Part shown: positions 46,101-61,100 of the stretch, one piece after another
Position numbering within the stretch: position 1 is the stretch's first letter
How the letters are laid out: each line of letters opens with the position of its first letter
Source of the DNA: Ophthalmolycus amberensis
Taxonomy: Eukaryota > Chordata > Actinopteri > Perciformes > Zoarcidae
Assembly (NCBI GenBank): GCA_024529925.1
Contig: JAFEUB010000921.1
Span: 1 to 64,000 of the forward strand
Reading direction: 5' to 3'
Length of the DNA stretch: 64,000 bases
The notes under the pieces: generated by a model
Told to the model about the DNA's origin: nothing
The model's database searches: none
What the model saw: only the letters and a program-made list of their open reading frames with translations
Made by a program: the position numbers and the translations under genes

Positions 46101-49100
46101 TTAAGAGCATAAAAAATTGAAAATGCCAGTAAAGTGCTGAAAGTTGCAGATATTCATGAAAATGACATCAGACTGTGAAATCAACTATCCTGAGCCACTT
46201 TTCTGAAGAAAATCTTTGAAACTATGTGGATTTCACAAAATCCACTTTTGGCCTCCTCTCTGCCTGAAACGCACTTTAAGAGCATAAAAAATTGAAAATG
46301 CCAGTAAAGTGCTGAAAGTTGCAGATATTCATGAAAATGACATCAGACTGTGAAATCAACTATCCTGAGCCACTTTTCTGAAGAAAATCTTTGAAACTAT
46401 GTGGATTTCACAAAATCCACTTTTGGCCTCCTCTCTGCCTGAAACGCACTTTAAGAGCATAAAAATTTGAAAATGCCAGTAAAGTGCTGAAAGTTGCAGA
46501 TATTCATGAAAATGACATCAGACTGTGAAATCAACTATCCTGAGCCACTTTTCTGAAGAAAATCTTTGAAACTATGTGGATTTCACAAAATCCACTTTTG
46601 GCCTCCTCTCTGCCTGAAACGCACTTTAAGAGCATAAAAAATTGAAAATGCCAGTAAAGTGCTGAAAGTTGCAGATATTCATGAAAATGACATCAGACTG
46701 TGAAATCAACTATCCTGAGCCACTTTTCTGAAGAAAATCTTTGAAACTATGTGGATTTCACAAAATCCACTTTTGGCCTCCTCTCTGCCTGAAACGCACT
46801 TTAAGAGCATAAAAAATTGAAAATGCCAGTAAAGTGCTGAAAGTTGCAGATATTCATGAAAATGACATCAGACTGTGAAATCAACTATCCTGAGCCACTT
46901 TTCTGAAGAAAATCTTTGAAACTATGTGGATTTCACAAAATCCACTTTTGGCCTCCTCTCTGCCTGAAACGCACTTTAAGAGCATAAAAAATTGAAAATG
47001 CCAGTAAAGTGCTGAAAGTTGCAGATATTCATGAAAATGACATCAGACTGTGAAATCAACTATCCTGAGCCACTTTTCTGAAGAAAATCTTTGAAACTAT
47101 GTGGATTTCACAAAATCCACTTTTGGCCTCCTCTCTGCCTGAAACGCACTTTAAGAGCATAAAAATTTGAAAATGCCAGTAAAGTGCTGAAAGTTGCAGA
47201 TATTCATGAAAATGACATCAGACTGTGAAATCAACTATCCTGAGCCACTTTTCTGAAGAAAATCTTTGAAACTATGTGGATTTCACAAAATCCACTTTTG
47301 GCCTCCTCTCTGCCTGAAACGCACTTTAAGAGCATAAAAAATTGAAAATGCCAGTAAAGTGCTGAAAGTTGCAGATATTCATGAAAATGACATCAGACTG
47401 TGAAATCAACTATCCTGAGCCACTTTTCTGAAGAAAATCTTTGAAACTATGTGGATTTCACAAAATCCACTTTTGGCCTCCTCTCTGCCTGAAACGCACT
47501 TTAAGAGCATAAAAATTTGAAAATGCCAGTAAAGTGCTGAAAGTTGCAGATATTCATGAAAATGACATCAGACTGTGAAATCAACTATCCTGAGCCACTT
47601 TTCTGAAGAAAATCTTTGAAACTATGTGGATTTCACAAAATCCACTTTTGGCCTCCTCTCTGCCTGAAACGCACTTTAAGAGCATAAAAATTTGAAAATG
47701 CCAGTAAAGTGCTGAAAGTTGCAGATATTCATGAAAATGACATCAGACTGTGAAATCAACTATCCTGAGCCACTTTTCTGAAGAAAATCTTTGAAACTAT
47801 GTGGATTTCACAAAATCCACTTTTGGCCTCCTCTCTGCCTGAAACGCACTTTAAGAGCATAAAAAATTGAAAATGCCAGTAAAGTGCTGAAAGTTGCAGA
47901 TATTCATGAAAATGACATCAGACTGTGAAATCAACTATCCTGAGCCACTTTTCTGAAGAAAATCTTTGAAACTATGTGGATTTCACAAAATCCACTTTTG
48001 GCCTCCTCTCTGCCTGAAACGCACTTTAAGAGCATAAAAAATTGAAAATGCCAGTAAAGTGCTGAAAGTTGCAGATATTCATGAAAATGACATCAGACTG
48101 TGAAATCAACTATCCTGAGCCACTTTTCTGAAGAAAATCTTTGAAACTATGTGGATTTCACAAAATCCACTTTTGGCCTCCTCTCTGCCTGAAACGCACT
48201 TTAAGAGCATAAAAAATTGAAAATGCCAGTAAAGTGCTGAAAGTTGCAGATATTCATGAAAATGACATCAGACTGTGAAATCAACTATCCTGAGCCACTT
48301 TTCTGAAGAAAATCTTTGAAACTATGTGGATTTCACAAAATCCACTTTTGGCCTCCTCTCTGCCTGAAACGCACTTTAAGAGCATAAAAAATTGAAAATG
48401 CCAGTAAAGTGCTGAAAGTTGCAGATATTCATGAAAATGACATCAGACTGTGAAATCAACTATCCTGAGCCACTTTTCTGAAGAAAATCTTTGAAACTAT
48501 GTGGATTTCACAAAATCCACTTTTGGCCTCCTCTCTGCCTGAAACGCACTTTAAGAGCATAAAAATTGAAAATGCCAGTAAAGTGCTGAAAGTTGCAGAT
48601 ATTCATGAAAATGACATCAGACTGTGAAATCAACTATCCTGAGCCACTTTTCTGAAGAAAATCTTTGAAACTATGTGGATTTCACAAAATCCACTTTTGG
48701 CCTCCTCTCTGCCTGAAACGCACTTTAAGAGCATAAAAAATTGAAAATGCCAGTAAAGTGCTGAAAGTTGCAGATATTCATGAAAATGACATCAGACTGT
48801 GAAATCAACTATCCTGAGCCACTTTTCTGAAGAAAATCTTTGAAACTATGTGGATTTCACAAAATCCACTTTTGGCCTCCTCTCTGCCTGAAACGCACTT
48901 TAAGAGCATAAAAAATTGAAAATGCCAGTAAAGTGCTGAAAGTTGCAGATATTCATGAAAATGACATCAGACTGTGAAATCAACTATCCTGAGCCACTTT
49001 TCTGAAGAAAATCTTTGAAACTATGTGGATTTCACAAAATCCACTTTTGGCCTCCTCTCTGCCTGAAACGCACTTTAAGAGCATAAAAAATTGAAAATGC

Positions 49101-52100
49101 CAGTAAAGTGCTGAAAGTTGCAGATATTCATGAAAATGACATCAGACTGTGAAATCAACTATCCTGAGCCACTTTTCTGAAGAAAATCTTTGAAACTATG
49201 TGGATTTCACAAAATCCACTTTTGGCCTCCTCTCTGCCTGAAACGCACTTTAAGAGCATAAAAATTTGAAAATGCCAGTAAAGTGCTGAAAGTTGCAGAT
49301 ATTCATGAAAATGACATCAGACTGTGAAATCAACTATCCTGAGCCACTTTTCTGAAGAAAATCTTTGAAACTATGTGGATTTCACAAAATCCACTTTTGG
49401 CCTCCTCTCTGCCTGAAACGCACTTTAAGAGCATAAAAATTTGAAAATGCCAGTAAAGTGCTGAAAGTTGCAGATATTCATGAAAATGACATCAGACTGT
49501 GAAATCAACTATCCTGAGCCACTTTTCTGAAGAAAATCTTTGAAACTATGTGGATTTCACAAAATCCACTTTTGGCCTCCTCTCTGCCTGAAACGCACTT
49601 TAAGAGCATAAAAATTTGAAAATGCCAGTAAAGTGCTGAAAGTTGCAGATATTCATGAAAATGACATCAGACTGTGAAATCAACTATCCTGAGCCACTTT
49701 TCTGAAGAAAATCTTTGAAACTATGTGGATTTCACAAAATCCACTTTTGGCCTCCTCTCTGCCTGAAACGCACTTTAAGAGCATAAAAATTGAAAATGCC
49801 AGTAAAGTGCTGAAAGTTGCAGATATTCATGAAAATGACATCAGACTGTGAAATCAACTATCCTGAGCCACTTTTCTGAAGAAAATCTTTGAAACTATGT
49901 GGATTTCACAAAATCCACTTTTGGCCTCCTCTCTGCCTGAAACGCACTTTAAGAGCATAAAAAATTGAAAATGCCAGTAAAGTGCTGAAAGTTGCAGATA
50001 TTCATGAAAATGACATCAGACTGTGAAATCAACTATCCTGAGCCACTTTTCTGAAGAAAATCTTTGAAACTATGTGGATTTCACAAAATCCACTTTTGGC
50101 CTCCTCTCTGCCTGAAACGCACTTTAAGAGCATAAAAAATTGAAAATGCCAGTAAAGTGCTGAAAGTTGCAGATATTCATGAAAATGACATCAGACTGTG
50201 AAATCAACTATCCTGAGCCACTTTTCTGAAGAAAATCTTTGAAACTATGTGGATTTCACAAAATCCACTTTTGGCCTCCTCTCTGCCTGAAACGCACTTT
50301 AAGAGCATAAAAATTTGAAAATGCCAGTAAAGTGCTGAAAGTTGCAGATATTCATGAAAATGACATCAGACTGTGAAATCAACTATCCTGAGCCACTTTT
50401 CTGAAGAAAATCTTTGAAACTATGTGGATTTCACAAAATCCACTTTTGGCCTCCTCTCTGCCTGAAACGCACTTTAAGAGCATAAAAAATTGAAAATGCC
50501 AGTAAAGTGCTGAAAGTTGCAGATATTCATGAAAATGACATCAGACTGTGAAATCAACTATCCTGAGCCACTTTTCTGAAGAAAATCTTTGAAACTATGT
50601 GGATTTCACAAAATCCACTTTTGGCCTCCTCTCTGCCTGAAACGCACTTTAAGAGCATAAAAAATTGAAAATGCCAGTAAAGTGCTGAAAGTTGCAGATA
50701 TTCATGAAAATGACATCAGACTGTGAAATCAACTATCCTGAGCCACTTTTCTGAAGAAAATCTTTGAAACTATGTGGATTTCACAAAATCCACTTTTGGC
50801 CTCCTCTCTGCCTGAAACGCACTTTAAGAGCATAAAAATTGAAAATGCCAGTAAAGTGCTGAAAGTTGCAGATATTCATGAAAATGACATCAGACTGTGA
50901 AATCAACTATCCTGAGCCACTTTTCTGAAGAAAATCTTTGAAACTATGTGGATTTCACAAAATCCACTTTTGGCCTCCTCTCTGCCTGAAACGCACTTTA
51001 AGAGCATAAAAATTGAAAATGCCAGTAAAGTGCTGAAAGTTGCAGATATTCATGAAAATGACATCAGACTGTGAAATCAACTATCCTGAGCCACTTTTCT
51101 GAAGAAAATCTTTGAAACTATGTGGATTTCACAAAATCCACTTTTGGCCTCCTCTCTGCCTGAAACGCACTTTAAGAGCATAAAAATTGAAAATGCCAGT
51201 AAAGTGCTGAAAGTTGCAGATATTCATGAAAATGACATCAGACTGTGAAATCAACTATCCTGAGCCACTTTTCTGAAGAAAATCTTTGAAACTATGTGGA
51301 TTTCACAAAATCCACTTTTGGCCTCCTCTCTGCCTGAAACGCACTTTAAGAGCATAAAAATTGAAAATGCCAGTAAAGTGCTGAAAGTTGCAGATATTCA
51401 TGAAAATGACATCAGACTGTGAAATCAACTATCCTGAGCCACTTTTCTGAAGAAAATCTTTGAAACTATGTGGATTTCACAAAATCCACTTTTGGCCTCC
51501 TCTCTGCCTGAAACGCACTTTAAGAGCATAAAAAATTGAAAATGCCAGTAAAGTGCTGAAAGTTGCAGATATTCATGAAAATGACATCAGACTGTGAAAT
51601 CAACTATCCTGAGCCACTTTTCTGAAGAAAATCTTTGAAACTATGTGGATTTCACAAAATCCACTTTTGGCCTCCTCTCTGCCTGAAACGCACTTTAAGA
51701 GCATAAAAAATTGAAAATGCCAGTAAAGTGCTGAAAGTTGCAGATATTCATGAAAATGACATCAGACTGTGAAATCAACTATCCTGAGCCACTTTTCTGA
51801 AGAAAATCTTTGAAACTATGTGGATTTCACAAAATCCACTTTTGGCCTCCTCTCTGCCTGAAACGCACTTTAAGAGCATAAAAAATTGAAAATGCCAGTA
51901 AAGTGCTGAAAGTTGCAGATATTCATGAAAATGACATCAGACTGTGAAATCAACTATCCTGAGCCACTTTTCTGAAGAAAATCTTTGAAACTATGTGGAT
52001 TTCACAAAATCCACTTTTGGCCTCCTCTCTGCCTGAAACGCACTTTAAGAGCATAAAAAATTGAAAATGCCAGTAAAGTGCTGAAAGTTGCAGATATTCA

Positions 52101-55100
52101 TGAAAATGACATCAGACTGTGAAATCAACTATCCTGAGCCACTTTTCTGAAGAAAATCTTTGAAACTATGTGGATTTCACAAAATCCACTTTTGGCCTCC
52201 TCTCTGCCTGAAACGCACTTTAAGAGCATAAAAAATTGAAAATGCCAGTAAAGTGCTGAAAGTTGCAGATATTCATGAAAATGACATCAGACTGTGAAAT
52301 CAACTATCCTGAGCCACTTTTCTGAAGAAAATCTTTGAAACTATGTGGATTTCACAAAATCCACTTTTGGCCTCCTCTCTGCCTGAAACGCACTTTAAGA
52401 GCATAAAAAATTGAAAATGCCAGTAAAGTGCTGAAAGTTGCAGATATTCATGAAAATGACATCAGACTGTGAAATCAACTATCCTGAGCCACTTTTCTGA
52501 AGAAAATCTTTGAAACTATGTGGATTTCACAAAATCCACTTTTGGCCTCCTCTCTGCCTGAAACGCACTTTAAGAGCATAAAAAATTGAAAATGCCAGTA
52601 AAGTGCTGAAAGTTGCAGATATTCATGAAAATGACATCAGACTGTGAAATCAACTATCCTGAGCCACTTTTCTGAAGAAAATCTTTGAAACTATGTGGAT
52701 TTCACAAAATCCACTTTTGGCCTCCTCTCTGCCTGAAACGCACTTTAAGAGCATAAAAATTGAAAATGCCAGTAAAGTGCTGAAAGTTGCAGATATTCAT
52801 GAAAATGACATCAGACTGTGAAATCAACTATCCTGAGCCACTTTTCTGAAGAAAATCTTTGAAACTATGTGGATTTCACAAAATCCACTTTTGGCCTCCT
52901 CTCTGCCTGAAACGCACTTTAAGAGCATAAAAAATTGAAAATGCCAGTAAAGTGCTGAAAGTTGCAGATATTCATGAAAATGACATCAGACTGTGAAATC
53001 AACTATCCTGAGCCACTTTTCTGAAGAAAATCTTTGAAACTATGTGGATTTCACAAAATCCACTTTTGGCCTCCTCTCTGCCTGAAACGCACTTTAAGAG
53101 CATAAAAAATTGAAAATGCCAGTAAAGTGCTGAAAGTTGCAGATATTCATGAAAATGACATCAGACTGTGAAATCAACTATCCTGAGCCACTTTTCTGAA
53201 GAAAATCTTTGAAACTATGTGGATTTCACAAAATCCACTTTTGGCCTCCTCTCTGCCTGAAACGCACTTTAAGAGCATAAAAAATTGAAAATGCCAGTAA
53301 AGTGCTGAAAGTTGCAGATATTCATGAAAATGACATCAGACTGTGAAATCAACTATCCTGAGCCACTTTTCTGAAGAAAATCTTTGAAACTATGTGGATT
53401 TCACAAAATCCACTTTTGGCCTCCTCTCTGCCTGAAACGCACTTTAAGAGCATAAAAAATTGAAAATGCCAGTAAAGTGCTGAAAGTTGCAGATATTCAT
53501 GAAAATGACATCAGACTGTGAAATCAACTATCCTGAGCCACTTTTCTGAAGAAAATCTTTGAAACTATGTGGATTTCACAAAATCCACTTTTGGCCTCCT
53601 CTCTGCCTGAAACGCACTTTAAGAGCATAAAAATTGAAAATGCCAGTAAAGTGCTGAAAGTTGCAGATATTCATGAAAATGACATCAGACTGTGAAATCA
53701 ACTATCCTGAGCCACTTTTCTGAAGAAAATCTTTGAAACTATGTGGATTTCACAAAATCCACTTTTGGCCTCCTCTCTGCCTGAAACGCACTTTAAGAGC
53801 ATAAAAAATTGAAAATGCCAGTAAAGTGCTGAAAGTTGCAGATATTCATGAAAATGACATCAGACTGTGAAATCAACTATCCTGAGCCACTTTTCTGAAG
53901 AAAATCTTTGAAACTATGTGGATTTCACAAAATCCACTTTTGGCCTCCTCTCTGCCTGAAACGCACTTTAAGAGCATAAAAATTTGAAAATGCCAGTAAA
54001 GTGCTGAAAGTTGCAGATATTCATGAAAATGACATCAGACTGTGAAATCAACTATCCTGAGCCACTTTTCTGAAGAAAATCTTTGAAACTATGTGGATTT
54101 CACAAAATCCACTTTTGGCCTCCTCTCTGCCTGAAACGCACTTTAAGAGCATAAAAATTTGAAAATGCCAGTAAAGTGCTGAAAGTTGCAGATATTCATG
54201 AAAATGACATCAGACTGTGAAATCAACTATCCTGAGCCACTTTTCTGAAGAAAATCTTTGAAACTATGTGGATTTCACAAAATCCACTTTTGGCCTCCTC
54301 TCTGCCTGAAACGCACTTTAAGAGCATAAAAATTGAAAATGCCAGTAAAGTGCTGAAAGTTGCAGATATTCATGAAAATGACATCAGACTGTGAAATCAA
54401 CTATCCTGAGCCACTTTTCTGAAGAAAATCTTTGAAACTATGTGGATTTCACAAAATCCACTTTTGGCCTCCTCTCTGCCTGAAACGCACTTTAAGAGCA
54501 TAAAAATTTGAAAATGCCAGTAAAGTGCTGAAAGTTGCAGATATTCATGAAAATGACATCAGACTGTGAAATCAACTATCCTGAGCCACTTTTCTGAAGA
54601 AAATCTTTGAAACTATGTGGATTTCACAAAATCCACTTTTGGCCTCCTCTCTGCCTGAAACGCACTTTAAGAGCATAAAAAATTGAAAATGCCAGTAAAG
54701 TGCTGAAAGTTGCAGATATTCATGAAAATGACATCAGACTGTGAAATCAACTATCCTGAGCCACTTTTCTGAAGAAAATCTTTGAAACTATGTGGATTTC
54801 ACAAAATCCACTTTTGGCCTCCTCTCTGCCTGAAACGCACTTTAAGAGCATAAAAATTTGAAAATGCCAGTAAAGTGCTGAAAGTTGCAGATATTCATGA
54901 AAATGACATCAGACTGTGAAATCAACTATCCTGAGCCACTTTTCTGAAGAAAATCTTTGAAACTATGTGGATTTCACAAAATCCACTTTTGGCCTCCTCT
55001 CTGCCTGAAACGCACTTTAAGAGCATAAAAAATTGAAAATGCCAGTAAAGTGCTGAAAGTTGCAGATATTCATGAAAATGACATCAGACTGTGAAATCAA

Positions 55101-58100
55101 CTATCCTGAGCCACTTTTCTGAAGAAAATCTTTGAAACTATGTGGATTTCACAAAATCCACTTTTGGCCTCCTCTCTGCCTGAAACGCACTTTAAGAGCA
55201 TAAAAAATTGAAAATGCCAGTAAAGTGCTGAAAGTTGCAGATATTCATGAAAATGACATCAGACTGTGAAATCAACTATCCTGAGCCACTTTTCTGAAGA
55301 AAATCTTTGAAACTATGTGGATTTCACAAAATCCACTTTTGGCCTCCTCTCTGCCTGAAACGCACTTTAAGAGCATAAAAAATTGAAAATGCCAGTAAAG
55401 TGCTGAAAGTTGCAGATATTCATGAAAATGACATCAGACTGTGAAATCAACTATCCTGAGCCACTTTTCTGAAGAAAATCTTTGAAACTATGTGGATTTC
55501 ACAAAATCCACTTTTGGCCTCCTCTCTGCCTGAAACGCACTTTAAGAGCATAAAAAATTGAAAATGCCAGTAAAGTGCTGAAAGTTGCAGATATTCATGA
55601 AAATGACATCAGACTGTGAAATCAACTATCCTGAGCCACTTTTCTGAAGAAAATCTTTGAAACTATGTGGATTTCACAAAATCCACTTTTGGCCTCCTCT
55701 CTGCCTGAAACGCACTTTAAGAGCATAAAAATTGAAAATGCCAGTAAAGTGCTGAAAGTTGCAGATATTCATGAAAATGACATCAGACTGTGAAATCAAC
55801 TATCCTGAGCCACTTTTCTGAAGAAAATCTTTGAAACTATGTGGATTTCACAAAATCCACTTTTGGCCTCCTCTCTGCCTGAAACGCACTTTAAGAGCAT
55901 AAAAAATTGAAAATGCCAGTAAAGTGCTGAAAGTTGCAGATATTCATGAAAATGACATCAGACTGTGAAATCAACTATCCTGAGCCACTTTTCTGAAGAA
56001 AATCTTTGAAACTATGTGGATTTCACAAAATCCACTTTTGGCCTCCTCTCTGCCTGAAACGCACTTTAAGAGCATAAAAATTTGAAAATGCCAGTAAAGT
56101 GCTGAAAGTTGCAGATATTCATGAAAATGACATCAGACTGTGAAATCAACTATCCTGAGCCACTTTTCTGAAGAAAATCTTTGAAACTATGTGGATTTCA
56201 CAAAATCCACTTTTGGCCTCCTCTCTGCCTGAAACGCACTTTAAGAGCATAAAAATTTGAAAATGCCAGTAAAGTGCTGAAAGTTGCAGATATTCATGAA
56301 AATGACATCAGACTGTGAAATCAACTATCCTGAGCCACTTTTCTGAAGAAAATCTTTGAAACTATGTGGATTTCACAAAATCCACTTTTGGCCTCCTCTC
56401 TGCCTGAAACGCACTTTAAGAGCATAAAAAATTGAAAATGCCAGTAAAGTGCTGAAAGTTGCAGATATTCATGAAAATGACATCAGACTGTGAAATCAAC
56501 TATCCTGAGCCACTTTTCTGAAGAAAATCTTTGAAACTATGTGGATTTCACAAAATCCACTTTTGGCCTCCTCTCTGCCTGAAACGCACTTTAAGAGCAT
56601 AAAAAATTGAAAATGCCAGTAAAGTGCTGAAAGTTGCAGATATTCATGAAAATGACATCAGACTGTGAAATCAACTATCCTGAGCCACTTTTCTGAAGAA
56701 AATCTTTGAAACTATGTGGATTTCACAAAATCCACTTTTGGCCTCCTCTCTGCCTGAAACGCACTTTAAGAGCATAAAAAATTGAAAATGCCAGTAAAGT
56801 GCTGAAAGTTGCAGATATTCATGAAAATGACATCAGACTGTGAAATCAACTATCCTGAGCCACTTTTCTGAAGAAAATCTTTGAAACTATGTGGATTTCA
56901 CAAAATCCACTTTTGGCCTCCTCTCTGCCTGAAACGCACTTTAAGAGCATAAAAAATTGAAAATGCCAGTAAAGTGCTGAAAGTTGCAGATATTCATGAA
57001 AATGACATCAGACTGTGAAATCAACTATCCTGAGCCACTTTTCTGAAGAAAATCTTTGAAACTATGTGGATTTCACAAAATCCACTTTTGGCCTCCTCTC
57101 TGCCTGAAACGCACTTTAAGAGCATAAAAATTGAAAATGCCAGTAAAGTGCTGAAAGTTGCAGATATTCATGAAAATGACATCAGACTGTGAAATCAACT
57201 ATCCTGAGCCACTTTTCTGAAGAAAATCTTTGAAACTATGTGGATTTCACAAAATCCACTTTTGGCCTCCTCTCTGCCTGAAACGCACTTTAAGAGCATA
57301 AAAAATTGAAAATGCCAGTAAAGTGCTGAAAGTTGCAGATATTCATGAAAATGACATCAGACTGTGAAATCAACTATCCTGAGCCACTTTTCTGAAGAAA
57401 ATCTTTGAAACTATGTGGATTTCACAAAATCCACTTTTGGCCTCCTCTCTGCCTGAAACGCACTTTAAGAGCATAAAAAATTGAAAATGCCAGTAAAGTG
57501 CTGAAAGTTGCAGATATTCATGAAAATGACATCAGACTGTGAAATCAACTATCCTGAGCCACTTTTCTGAAGAAAATCTTTGAAACTATGTGGATTTCAC
57601 AAAATCCACTTTTGGCCTCCTCTCTGCCTGAAACGCACTTTAAGAGCATAAAAAATTGAAAATGCCAGTAAAGTGCTGAAAGTTGCAGATATTCATGAAA
57701 ATGACATCAGACTGTGAAATCAACTATCCTGAGCCACTTTTCTGAAGAAAATCTTTGAAACTATGTGGATTTCACAAAATCCACTTTTGGCCTCCTCTCT
57801 GCCTGAAACGCACTTTAAGAGCATAAAAATTTGAAAATGCCAGTAAAGTGCTGAAAGTTGCAGATATTCATGAAAATGACATCAGACTGTGAAATCAACT
57901 ATCCTGAGCCACTTTTCTGAAGAAAATCTTTGAAACTATGTGGATTTCACAAAATCCACTTTTGGCCTCCTCTCTGCCTGAAACGCACTTTAAGAGCATA
58001 AAAAATTGAAAATGCCAGTAAAGTGCTGAAAGTTGCAGATATTCATGAAAATGACATCAGACTGTGAAATCAACTATCCTGAGCCACTTTTCTGAAGAAA

Positions 58101-61100
58101 ATCTTTGAAACTATGTGGATTTCACAAAATCCACTTTTGGCCTCCTCTCTGCCTGAAACGCACTTTAAGAGCATAAAAATTTGAAAATGCCAGTAAAGTG
58201 CTGAAAGTTGCAGATATTCATGAAAATGACATCAGACTGTGAAATCAACTATCCTGAGCCACTTTTCTGAAGAAAATCTTTGAAACTATGTGGATTTCAC
58301 AAAATCCACTTTTGGCCTCCTCTCTGCCTGAAACGCACTTTAAGAGCATAAAAATTTGAAAATGCCAGTAAAGTGCTGAAAGTTGCAGATATTCATGAAA
58401 ATGACATCAGACTGTGAAATCAACTATCCTGAGCCACTTTTCTGAAGAAAATCTTTGAAACTATGTGGATTTCACAAAATCCACTTTTGGCCTCCTCTCT
58501 GCCTGAAACGCACTTTAAGAGCATAAAAATTTGAAAATGCCAGTAAAGTGCTGAAAGTTGCAGATATTCATGAAAATGACATCAGACTGTGAAATCAACT
58601 ATCCTGAGCCACTTTTCTGAAGAAAATCTTTGAAACTATGTGGATTTCACAAAATCCACTTTTGGCCTCCTCTCTGCCTGAAACGCACTTTAAGAGCATA
58701 AAAATTGAAAATGCCAGTAAAGTGCTGAAAGTTGCAGATATTCATGAAAATGACATCAGACTGTGAAATCAACTATCCTGAGCCACTTTTCTGAAGAAAA
58801 TCTTTGAAACTATGTGGATTTCACAAAATCCACTTTTGGCCTCCTCTCTGCCTGAAACGCACTTTAAGAGCATAAAAATTTGAAAATGCCAGTAAAGTGC
58901 TGAAAGTTGCAGATATTCATGAAAATGACATCAGACTGTGAAATCAACTATCCTGAGCCACTTTTCTGAAGAAAATCTTTGAAACTATGTGGATTTCACA
59001 AAATCCACTTTTGGCCTCCTCTCTGCCTGAAACGCACTTTAAGAGCATAAAAAATTGAAAATGCCAGTAAAGTGCTGAAAGTTGCAGATATTCATGAAAA
59101 TGACATCAGACTGTGAAATCAACTATCCTGAGCCACTTTTCTGAAGAAAATCTTTGAAACTATGTGGATTTCACAAAATCCACTTTTGGCCTCCTCTCTG
59201 CCTGAAACGCACTTTAAGAGCATAAAAATTTGAAAATGCCAGTAAAGTGCTGAAAGTTGCAGATATTCATGAAAATGACATCAGACTGTGAAATCAACTA
59301 TCCTGAGCCACTTTTCTGAAGAAAATCTTTGAAACTATGTGGATTTCACAAAATCCACTTTTGGCCTCCTCTCTGCCTGAAACGCACTTTAAGAGCATAA
59401 AAAATTGAAAATGCCAGTAAAGTGCTGAAAGTTGCAGATATTCATGAAAATGACATCAGACTGTGAAATCAACTATCCTGAGCCACTTTTCTGAAGAAAA
59501 TCTTTGAAACTATGTGGATTTCACAAAATCCACTTTTGGCCTCCTCTCTGCCTGAAACGCACTTTAAGAGCATAAAAAATTGAAAATGCCAGTAAAGTGC
59601 TGAAAGTTGCAGATATTCATGAAAATGACATCAGACTGTGAAATCAACTATCCTGAGCCACTTTTCTGAAGAAAATCTTTGAAACTATGTGGATTTCACA
59701 AAATCCACTTTTGGCCTCCTCTCTGCCTGAAACGCACTTTAAGAGCATAAAAATTTGAAAATGCCAGTAAAGTGCTGAAAGTTGCAGATATTCATGAAAA
59801 TGACATCAGACTGTGAAATCAACTATCCTGAGCCACTTTTCTGAAGAAAATCTTTGAAACTATGTGGATTTCACAAAATCCACTTTTGGCCTCCTCTCTG
59901 CCTGAAACGCACTTTAAGAGCATAAAAATTTGAAAATGCCAGTAAAGTGCTGAAAGTTGCAGATATTCATGAAAATGACATCAGACTGTGAAATCAACTA
60001 TCCTGAGCCACTTTTCTGAAGAAAATCTTTGAAACTATGTGGATTTCACAAAATCCACTTTTGGCCTCCTCTCTGCCTGAAACGCACTTTAAGAGCATAA
60101 AAATTTGAAAATGCCAGTAAAGTGCTGAAAGTTGCAGATATTCATGAAAATGACATCAGACTGTGAAATCAACTATCCTGAGCCACTTTTCTGAAGAAAA
60201 TCTTTGAAACTATGTGGATTTCACAAAATCCACTTTTGGCCTCCTCTCTGCCTGAAACGCACTTTAAGAGCATAAAAATTTGAAAATGCCAGTAAAGTGC
60301 TGAAAGTTGCAGATATTCATGAAAATGACATCAGACTGTGAAATCAACTATCCTGAGCCACTTTTCTGAAGAAAATCTTTGAAACTATGTGGATTTCACA
60401 AAATCCACTTTTGGCCTCCTCTCTGCCTGAAACGCACTTTAAGAGCATAAAAAATTGAAAATGCCAGTAAAGTGCTGAAAGTTGCAGATATTCATGAAAA
60501 TGACATCAGACTGTGAAATCAACTATCCTGAGCCACTTTTCTGAAGAAAATCTTTGAAACTATGTGGATTTCACAAAATCCACTTTTGGCCTCCTCTCTG
60601 CCTGAAACGCACTTTAAGAGCATAAAAAATTGAAAATGCCAGTAAAGTGCTGAAAGTTGCAGATATTCATGAAAATGACATCAGACTGTGAAATCAACTA
60701 TCCTGAGCCACTTTTCTGAAGAAAATCTTTGAAACTATGTGGATTTCACAAAATCCACTTTTGGCCTCCTCTCTGCCTGAAACGCACTTTAAGAGCATAA
60801 AAAATTGAAAATGCCAGTAAAGTGCTGAAAGTTGCAGATATTCATGAAAATGACATCAGACTGTGAAATCAACTATCCTGAGCCACTTTTCTGAAGAAAA
60901 TCTTTGAAACTATGTGGATTTCACAAAATCCACTTTTGGCCTCCTCTCTGCCTGAAACGCACTTTAAGAGCATAAAAATTGAAAATGCCAGTAAAGTGCT
61001 GAAAGTTGCAGATATTCATGAAAATGACATCAGACTGTGAAATCAACTATCCTGAGCCACTTTTCTGAAGAAAATCTTTGAAACTATGTGGATTTCACAA